Positions 1 through 4,661 of a DNA stretch of 7,174 nt are shown one piece after another; the first letter of the stretch is position 1; every line of letters begins with the position of its first letter. The position numbers and the translations under genes were made by a program. The DNA comes from an uncultured Spirochaetaceae bacterium (lineage in GTDB: Bacteria; Spirochaetota; Spirochaetia; Treponematales; Treponemataceae): the NCBI GenBank assembly GCA_902796985.1, contig CADBRC010000255.1, positions 1 through 7,174 of the forward strand, in the 5' to 3' direction. Below the pieces are notes generated by a model. That model saw only the letters and a list, made by a program, of their open reading frames with translations, was not told where the DNA came from and did not search any database.

Positions 1-1
1 G

Positions 2-874
2 GCAGACGTAGTGCTCGCCACGACCCCGGGACTTGACGTATACCAGTGGAAGCGGAGCAAGAACGTGGGCCACTATGCCCACATACGGCACGGGACGGGA
101 GACGCGACGCTCTACCGCCTCTTCGGTCTGGATTACTTCGATTCCGTCCTGCTGACAGGCGACTACCAGATGGAGGATATTCGGACGCTGGAGAAGGACA
201 GGGACATAGCGGAAAAGGAGCTGGTCACGGTCGGCTGCACCTACCTCGATGTCCTTGCAGAGCGGATGAAGGGACTTGATGTCCCGGAGACGCATGAGTA
301 TACCGTGCTCCTCTCTCCGTCGTGGGGGCCGAACGGCATTCTTTCGCGCTACGGGGAGCAGCTGCTTGACCCGCTCGTTGCAAGCGGCATCCACGTCATC
401 ATCCGTCCGCATCCCCAGTCCAGAAAGTCCGAGTCCGCATTGCTTGAGCGGCTCGAGGGCAAGTACCGGGAGGCAGCAAACGTGGAGTGGAACTACGACA
501 AGGACAACCTTGCCTGCCTGATGCGCTCGGACATAATGATTTCAGACTTCTCCTCGATTATATTCGACTATATGTTCCTCTGTGACAAACCGGTCGTCTA
601 CGTCAACGCGGACATGGATACGAGGATGTGCGACGCGGGCGACCTGGATAAACGGCTCTGGCAGTTCGTGACGCTGGAAAAGTGCGGCATAGAGCTGAAG
701 AGCGGGGACTTTCCCCGCATCGGGGAAGTGCTGCGGGGTGCAAGCGACAGCACGGAGCTGGCCGCAAACAGGGCATGGGCAAAGTCCCAGGCCTGGATGC
801 ATCAGGGCGAGGCCGGGGACCGGGTCGCGGAATTCATGATTTCAAAAGAAACAAGTTCAAAGGAAGGTGCGTGA
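2..874 (+). CDS. CDP-glycerol glycerophosphotransferase-like protein, C-terminal part (gene starts upstream of window)
   Basis: This family (PF04464-like, GT-B fold, as in TagB/TagF) transfers glycerol-phosphate or a related polyol phosphate from a CDP-activated donor onto a surface glycan or lipid-linked acceptor at the inner face of the membrane. The frame is open to the window edge, and the residues before the GTG at 11 (A-D-V) already fit the family, so that GTG is not the start. Counting from position 11, visible family motifs are TTPGLDVYQWKRSK (4-17), the HIRHG segment (24-28), SPSWGPNGIL (102-111), the catalytic-type RPHP (132-135) and SDIMISDFSSIIFDYMFL (173-190). The last two are the conserved His and Ser/Asp signatures of the donor site. 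The N-terminal acceptor-side domain is outside the window. The gene ends in a TGATG overlap with the next one, so the two are probably co-translated. The family is clear; the exact donor (glycerol, ribitol or another polyol phosphate) cannot be told from this fragment. Confidence 0.85.
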   Translation, partial: ADVVLATTPGLDVYQWKRSKNVGHYAHIRHGTGDATLYRLFGLDYFDSVLLTGDYQMEDIRTLEKDRDIAEKELVTVGCTYLDVLAERMKGLDVPETHEYTVLLSPSWGPNGILSRYGEQLLDPLVASGIHVIIRPHPQSRKSESALLERLEGKYREAANVEWNYDKDNLACLMRSDIMISDFSSIIFDYMFLCDKPVVYVNADMDTRMCDAGDLDKRLWQFVTLEKCGIELKSGDFPRIGEVLRGASDSTELAANRAWAKSQAWMHQGEAGDRVAEFMISKETSSKEGA

Positions 875-876
875 TG
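860..876 (+). promoter_or_regulatory. Shine-Dalgarno site and coupled start of the nucleotidyltransferase
   Basis: AAGGAAGG at 860-867 lies 6 bases before ATG 874-876, and the previous gene stops at TGA 872-874, sharing one base with the start. This fixes the start at 874. The open frame extends further upstream, to 682, but family homology begins exactly at MQAIILAAGMGTR, so the extension is only read-through of the preceding gene in another frame. Confidence 0.8.
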
Positions 877-2400
877 CAGGCGATTATTCTTGCCGCAGGG
901 ATGGGGACGAGGATACCCCAGTACACACAGACCATGCCCAAGTGCATGATAAAGATAAACGGCAAGCCGATGCTGGAACATACGGTGGCCGCCCTCAAGG
1001 ATGCCGGGGTCACAAGGATTACGATAGGGCTGGGCTATAAGGCCGATGTTATCCGGGAATTCATAGAAAAGACATATAAGGACGACAAAAGCCTGTCGTT
1101 CGGATATATCGAGAATCCCATATACGACGAGACGAACAACATATATTCGCTCTACCTCATGAAGGACGTATTCGCACAAGACGACACCCTGCTTCTGGAA
1201 AGCGACTTGATATATGACAAGGACATCCTCAAGGAGCTGCTTGCCCTCCCGGCAGGAAATGCGGCAGTCCTCTCCCCTTTTGAAAGCTGGATGGACGGAA
1301 CATGCTGCCTGCTCGACGGGAACGGGCACATCAACGGGATGGTCGGCAAGAAGGAGTTCCGCTACGAGGATGCGGCAAGCTATTACAAAACCGTCAACAT
1401 CTGGAAGTTCAGCAAGGATTTCATAAACAGCATATACCTTCCCTTCCTATCATACTACATCTCCAGCTACGGCAGGAATGAATACTACGAGACGGTGCTG
1501 AAGATTGTCGCAGGGAACATCCCCGACGCGCTCGGATCGCTGGTAATCCCCGGCGACCGCTGGTACGAGGTGGACGACATAGAGGACCTGTCTGTGGCTG
1601 AAAAACGCTTCAGCCCGAGCGAGGACCGCTACAGCATGATTATGAGCGAGGGGGGCGGCAGATGGCGCTTCCCCGGCCTCGCGGACTTCACGGTAGACTC
1701 AAATCCCTTCTTTCCGCCGCAGAGGCTTCTTTCCGAGCTGCGCTACGGACTGGCTGACTGCATAACCCGCCGGCCTTCGACATCCGGGGAGCTTGACATA
1801 CTCGCTGCGAAGCTCCTTGGAACGGACAAAGACCAGGTATGCGTCCTTTCCGAAGGCATGCCCTCCCCCGATGCGGCGCATGACGCAAGCTACGAGGATT
1901 TTTCCAGTCTCGGCGGGCAGCTTCTGGACCGCCTGCACATAGTAGACCTCGGAAAGCGGTTCGGGGTACCGGGGCTGAGCATGAAGCTCCTCTTCTCTGA
2001 TGATATGGCCGCCCTCCAACCATTCAAGGGAAAGGGACGCGTCTCATCGCTCGGTGAATACTTCATGCAGGTGGTGGGCAAATACAAAAAAGATTATGCT
2101 GCTGCTACCACGGCATTCGAAGAGGAATGCGTCCGGCTGAAGGATGCGCTCTCTTCCCTGGGCGGAGTCAAGCTGGAGCGCCCCGCATTCAACCGCTTCA
2201 TCCTGCACCTTGACGCATACCCGCGGGAGGAAGACGTACGGGAGCTTGCAGTCCTCCTTTTGGCCGAGTACAAGATTATGGTCGAAAGCCGCGGCAGAGA
2301 CGGCAGGGGCGAGCTGCTCGTGTTCGTCCGAGACCGGGATTCTGACGACCGCCTGATTGCCGCCCTCTCCGCTCTGACAAAGACGGGGGAACGGGCATGA
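874..2400 (+). CDS. LicC/PntC-type nucleotidyltransferase fused to a degenerate class I aminotransferase domain
   Basis: This is a 508-residue cytoplasmic protein. Residues 1-245 form an apparently intact sugar-phosphate-nucleotidyltransferase fold of the phosphocholine/phosphonate cytidylyltransferase kind. It has LAAGMGTR (6-13), the PKCMIKING Lys (K23), ETNNIYSLYL (86-95), the metal-binding Asp in LLLESDLIYD (D111), ESWMDGTCCLLD (137-148) and a second acidic metal site in RWYEVDDIEDL (229-239). The expected reaction is CTP plus a small phospho- or phosphono-alcohol or amine giving the CDP- or CMP-activated group for a surface glycan. Residues 251-500 resemble a class I PLP aminotransferase but are badly reduced (see the separate entry). 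Fusions of such a nucleotidyltransferase with a transaminase are known, for example the Treponema denticola PntC-AEPT protein that makes CMP-aminoethylphosphonate; from memory, full-length fusions run about 600 residues, so this one is about 90 short. The gene overlaps the next by ATGA. The nucleotidyltransferase call is firm; the substrate is not determined. Confidence 0.85.
   Translation: MQAIILAAGMGTRIPQYTQTMPKCMIKINGKPMLEHTVAALKDAGVTRITIGLGYKADVIREFIEKTYKDDKSLSFGYIENPIYDETNNIYSLYLMKDVFAQDDTLLLESDLIYDKDILKELLALPAGNAAVLSPFESWMDGTCCLLDGNGHINGMVGKKEFRYEDAASYYKTVNIWKFSKDFINSIYLPFLSYYISSYGRNEYYETVLKIVAGNIPDALGSLVIPGDRWYEVDDIEDLSVAEKRFSPSEDRYSMIMSEGGGRWRFPGLADFTVDSNPFFPPQRLLSELRYGLADCITRRPSTSGELDILAAKLLGTDKDQVCVLSEGMPSPDAAHDASYEDFSSLGGQLLDRLHIVDLGKRFGVPGLSMKLLFSDDMAALQPFKGKGRVSSLGEYFMQVVGKYKKDYAAATTAFEEECVRLKDALSSLGGVKLERPAFNRFILHLDAYPREEDVRELAVLLLAEYKIMVESRGRDGRGELLVFVRDRDSDDRLIAALSALTKTGERA
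1624..2385 (+). other. Degenerate PLP-aminotransferase domain with internal deletion (within the 874-2400 gene)
   Basis: Residues 251-504 follow the usual order of the aminotransferase half of these fusions. There is a GGRWRFPGLADFTVDSNPFFPPQ-like entry segment (261-283; split across GGRWRFPG and DSNPFFPPQ), a YPS-like RRPSTSG (299-305), the DESF.DF-like DASYEDF (337-343), the SKSYGVPGLRLG-like LGKRFGVPGLSMK (359-371) and FMQVVGKYKKDY (397-408). About 90 residues expected between VCVLSEG (322-328) and DASYEDF are absent, including the NPxNPTG stretch. The Schiff-base Lys position seems kept as K361. The phosphate-binding Arg (GLRLG) is Ser, and the carboxylate-binding Arg near the C-terminus (family YIRIAVR) reads ELLVFVR here, with Leu or Val at that place. 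The frame is uninterrupted and no remnant of the lost segment is visible in the junction. I infer that it is catalytically dead and perhaps structural or regulatory. Confidence 0.6.
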
Positions 2401-3461
2401 AGGTCATCGCGATAAACGGCGAGGCATGGTGCCACACCCTGACCGGAATCGAACGGCTTGCCATTGAGGTCGTGCAGCATCTGGACAGGCTGGTTCAACC
2501 GGGTATGATGGAGCTGGTTGTTCCCGCCAATGCGAAGGATGTTCCCGAACTTTCCAACATAAAGACTGTCCGCCTGAAACGAGAGGCTCACTTCTTTCCC
2601 CGATGGACGCAGGTTGACTTCCAGCTTTACGTGCTGGCCCACCGGCGGCTGAGTCTGGACTTTTCCAACACCTGTCCTTTTTTTGCCCCCGGCATAGAGT
2701 TCATCCACGACATCTACTGCGCCCTGTATCCTGAGGACTTCACATCCCGTCGGGACAAACTCATCTGCCTGTACAGCAGGATGATGTACCGCGCCATCGC
2801 AAAGCGTGCAAAAGTTGTCCTTACGGTATCGGAGTACACCAAACAGACAGTCATTGACCGCTACCATACCCCCGCCGGCAAAATCCGCGTCGTTTACTCC
2901 GGCGTCACCGGCTACAGGGACATACAGGCAGACTTCTCCGTCTTTGACCGCCTGCCCCGGCTCAAGGACGGAAAGCCCTTCTACTTTACGCTCGGGAGCC
3001 TGTCCCGGCGGAAGAACCTGAAATGGATTGCGGAGCATGCAGCCCTGTATCCCGATGAGATTTTCGCAGTTTCCGGGAAGCCCCTGCCGAGTGTCGTCGC
3101 CCCCGAGCTTGAAAAGATGAAAAGCCTTTCCAACGTCATCATGACCGGCTACCTGAGCGACGGGGAGGTAAAGGCCCTGCTCTCCCGCTGCAAGGCATTC
3201 GTCCTGCCTTCCTACTTCGAAGGCTTCGGGCTGCCGCCGCTGGAGGCCCTTTCCTGCGGTACTCAGATAATCGTCTCAAACCGGACGAGCCTGCCCGAGA
3301 TTTACGGATCTGCCGCACACTACATAGACCCCGACAAGCCCGACGTGGACCTGGACAAACTGCTCGCAGAAGAAGTCTCATCCCCCGATCCCCTGCTGGA
3401 GAAGTATGACCTTGCCAAGACCGCGGAACGGATATACGGTATCATACAGGGAATGAAATAA
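2397..3461 (+). CDS. GT4-family glycosyltransferase (glycosyltransferase family 1 domain)
   Basis: A 354-residue cytoplasmic or membrane-peripheral retaining glycosyltransferase with a GT-B fold, expected to move a sugar from a nucleotide donor onto a growing surface glycan. The N-terminal acceptor half contains the GT4-typical TGIERLAIEVV (16-26) and a FIHDIY motif (102-107). The C-terminal donor half has FTLGSLSRRKNLKW (197-210), whose R205/K206 would contact the donor phosphates, MTGYLSDGEVKALL (249-262), and the EX7E signature EGFGLPPLE (E275 and E283) followed by SNRTSLPEI (294-302). There are no membrane segments. Length is normal and all hallmark residues are present. The start ATG overlaps the upstream stop as ATGA; only a G-rich stretch (2385-2395) serves as a Shine-Dalgarno, so translational coupling is likely. 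It is the last gene of the plus-strand operon. The donor sugar and linkage cannot be predicted. Confidence 0.9.
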   Translation: MKVIAINGEAWCHTLTGIERLAIEVVQHLDRLVQPGMMELVVPANAKDVPELSNIKTVRLKREAHFFPRWTQVDFQLYVLAHRRLSLDFSNTCPFFAPGIEFIHDIYCALYPEDFTSRRDKLICLYSRMMYRAIAKRAKVVLTVSEYTKQTVIDRYHTPAGKIRVVYSGVTGYRDIQADFSVFDRLPRLKDGKPFYFTLGSLSRRKNLKWIAEHAALYPDEIFAVSGKPLPSVVAPELEKMKSLSNVIMTGYLSDGEVKALLSRCKAFVLPSYFEGFGLPPLEALSCGTQIIVSNRTSLPEIYGSAAHYIDPDKPDVDLDKLLAEEVSSPDPLLEKYDLAKTAERIYGIIQGMK

Positions 3462-3493
3462 AACAGGCGGCCCCCTTTTACAAGGAAGCCGCC
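3454..3493 (-). terminator. Hairpin terminator between convergent genes, T-tract on the minus strand
   Basis: GGCGGC (3466-3471) pairs with GCCGCC (3488-3493). Inside it, after a 2x2 internal loop, CCTT (3474-3477) pairs with AAGG (3482-3485) around a 4-base loop. On the minus strand the hairpin is followed by TGTTTTATTT (3463-3454), a good terminator tail for the PQ-loop gene that ends at 3542. On the plus strand there is no T-run after the stem (GTGCTTCAAGG), so it would end the glycan operon only weakly. Confidence 0.65.
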
Positions 3494-3541
3494 GTGCTTC
3501 AAGGATATTATCTCAAGGTATCGAATGAATCTCTTTCAGGC

Positions 3542-4411
3542 TCAGACCGCCTTGCTCTCCAGAGCGTGCAGGATGCCGTTCTGGTAGGCATAGCTGTACA
3601 TAATCTCGGAGATATCACCGAGCGGCTTCTTAACAGAAAGCGGCTGGTCGAATCCGACATCGTACATGAAGGACATGAGCTCCTTCGCCTCATCGTGCTT
3701 CCACAGCCTCGCGTCATTGATGTCCACGAACACGCACTGCTCGGACTCGGCGATTGCCTTTATGTGGCGGTTCATCTCCTCAAAGTTCGTACGTCCGGCC
3801 GCGTCCATGTTGGAAACCAGTGCGACCCTCCGGCTCTTGTCGGCAGCCTTGACGCTGGCGATAAGGTCGATGTATTTGATGTCAAACTCAGCGGAGCTCT
3901 TTTTGAACAGATCGTAGTCGTCCGCGCCGATATGGATGATGACAGCCTCGGGATTCAGCGGCTCCACCTTGTCGGCAAAGACCTTCTTCGCATCCTTGAG
4001 CGACAGGTTGTAGCTGCTCCTGTTGTACATCTTGAAGTTGAAGTCATAGCTCTCCGCTATCTCCGCAACCGGAATCTCCTTGTCAGCACTGCTGCCGAAA
4101 AGAACCACTGAATCACTTGCCTTGTTGTTGACTGCCATAACTTTTACTCTCCTATCTAAAGCGCGGTTCCTGAAATAAACCGCAAGATTTACAAGAACTA
4201 TAACGAGGTTCAGGAAATACACCGCAAGCACATAATTGAGCTGACGGTTAATGAACTTTGCCAGTATCCCTGCCACGTAGCCAGTTATTATCAAAAGGAT
4301 GAAAGCCAGGCTTGTTCCTTTTGCCGACCTTGCCTTGTACGCCTTCATGACGTTCAAAGGCCAAGAAAAACCGAAGCAGACGAGCATCGTTGCCTCAAAT
4401 ACCGAACCCAT
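3542..4411 (-). CDS. PQ-loop (SemiSWEET-like) membrane domain fused to SGNH-hydrolase-like domain
   Basis: A 289-residue protein. The start is ATG 4411, with a strong GGAGG 8 bases upstream; a longer frame from TTG 4438 lacks such a site. Residues 2-82 form a three-helix PQ-loop/MtN3-type unit: hydrophobic stretches at about 2-18, 34-54 and 58-79, with CFGFSWPLNVMKAYKARSAKGTS (split here as CFGFSWPLNV and MKAYKARSAKGTS) carrying the loop Pro and the conserved SAKGTS turn. Relatives of this size form dimeric sugar transporters or sensors. Residues 95-289 resemble a cytoplasmic SGNH/GDSL domain: block I as VVLFGSS (102-108; Ser in the nucleophile position), block III as IIHIGADDY (158-166), then alternating strands and helices up to GFDQPLSVKKPLGD (253-266). 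A block V Asp-x-x-His is not evident, so hydrolase activity is doubtful. The gene stands alone, convergent to the glycan operon, with its own promoter. Substrate and role are unknown; a link to surface-sugar modification is inference from context. Confidence 0.8.
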   Translation of the reverse strand: MGSVFEATMLVCFGFSWPLNVMKAYKARSAKGTSLAFILLIITGYVAGILAKFINRQLNYVLAVYFLNLVIVLVNLAVYFRNRALDRRVKVMAVNNKASDSVVLFGSSADKEIPVAEIAESYDFNFKMYNRSSYNLSLKDAKKVFADKVEPLNPEAVIIHIGADDYDLFKKSSAEFDIKYIDLIASVKAADKSRRVALVSNMDAAGRTNFEEMNRHIKAIAESEQCVFVDINDARLWKHDEAKELMSFMYDVGFDQPLSVKKPLGDISEIMYSYAYQNGILHALESKAV

Positions 4412-4424
4412 AGTTTTTTCCTCC
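4409..4424 (-). promoter_or_regulatory. Strong Shine-Dalgarno that fixes the PQ-loop gene start
   Basis: On the minus strand GGAGG (4424-4420) is followed by AAAAAACT and then ATG (4411-4409), an 8-base spacing. The PQ-loop homology also begins a few residues after this ATG, so the in-frame TTG at 4438 is unlikely to be used. Confidence 0.8.
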
Positions 4425-4476
4425 GGGGACCGCCGCAAGTTTCCTTGCTGCCGTCCTCCTCATTTCTTATGAGTCC

Positions 4477-4505
4477 ATCCTAGCATCAGTGAGAAAAAAT
4501 GACAA
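4477..4505 (-). promoter_or_regulatory. Sigma70-type promoter for the PQ-loop/SGNH gene
   Basis: Read on the minus strand, TTGTCA (4505-4500; 5 of 6 to TTGACA) and TAGGAT (4482-4477; 4 of 6 to TATAAT) are separated by exactly 17 bases. An A/T-rich tract directly upstream (about 4506-4526) could act as an UP element. The predicted transcript start near 4470 would give a leader of about 60 bases before ATG 4411. Confidence 0.55.
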
Positions 4506-4572
4506 TTTTTTTGAAAGATAAAAAACGGATTTGTTGCCCAAGCCGCTTTCATAACTTTCAAAAGACTTTGGA

Positions 4573-4624
4573 AAGCCGGTCTTGGACAAGGGGTATTATA
4601 CAAAACCAGTTCGGAAACCGGCTT
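4573..4624. repeat. 8-bp inverted repeat overlapping the adjacent hairpin
   Basis: AAGCCGGT (4573-4580) and ACCGGCTT (4617-4624) are perfect inverted copies separated by 36 bases. The right arm shares bases 4617-4618 with the arm of the 10-bp inverted repeat at 4609-4654, so the two stems compete. The function is unknown. Confidence 0.5.
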
Positions 4625-4654
4625 GAAGCATCGCTGCCAGTGCAGTTTCCGAAC
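4601..4654 (-). terminator. Possible terminator of the large exported-protein gene
   Basis: On the minus strand, GTTCGGAAAC begins 8 bases after the TAG stop and pairs perfectly with GTTTCCGAAC (arms 4645-4654 and 4609-4618), followed by TGGTTTTG. The 26-base loop contains a small GGCA-GCGA-TGCT stem with a GNRA-type tetraloop. The position fits an intrinsic terminator; the long loop and short, interrupted T-run make it a weaker one. Confidence 0.45.
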
Positions 4655-4661
4655 AAGTCAA

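Noticed and set aside
682..873. N-terminal extension of the nucleotidyltransferase frame back to 682
   Set aside because: Homology begins at MQAIILAAG (874), which has a good Shine-Dalgarno; the extension lies wholly inside the preceding gene and has a composition typical of an off-frame reading.
802..1329. 175-residue minus-strand open frame
   Set aside because: It is antisense to the conserved nucleotidyltransferase domain and has no recognisable family features.
2094..3038. 314-residue minus-strand open frame
   Set aside because: It is antisense to two clearly recognisable genes, spans their junction, and shows no domain or motif; GC-rich DNA commonly gives such shadows.
3494..4111. 205-residue plus-strand open frame opposite the PQ-loop/SGNH gene
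   Set aside because: It is the complement of a gene with clear homology, promoter and ribosome-binding site; no motif or Shine-Dalgarno of its own.
4395..4463. 22-codon open frame in the leader of the PQ-loop gene, overlapping its start (possible leader peptide)
   Set aside because: The ATG has no Shine-Dalgarno upstream and the peptide shows no regulatory codon run; the overlap is probably chance.
4595..4600. Perfect TATAAT on the minus strand in the intergenic gap
   Set aside because: No -35-like hexamer at 16-18 bases and no extended -10 TG; the promoter at 4477-4505 has better overall support.
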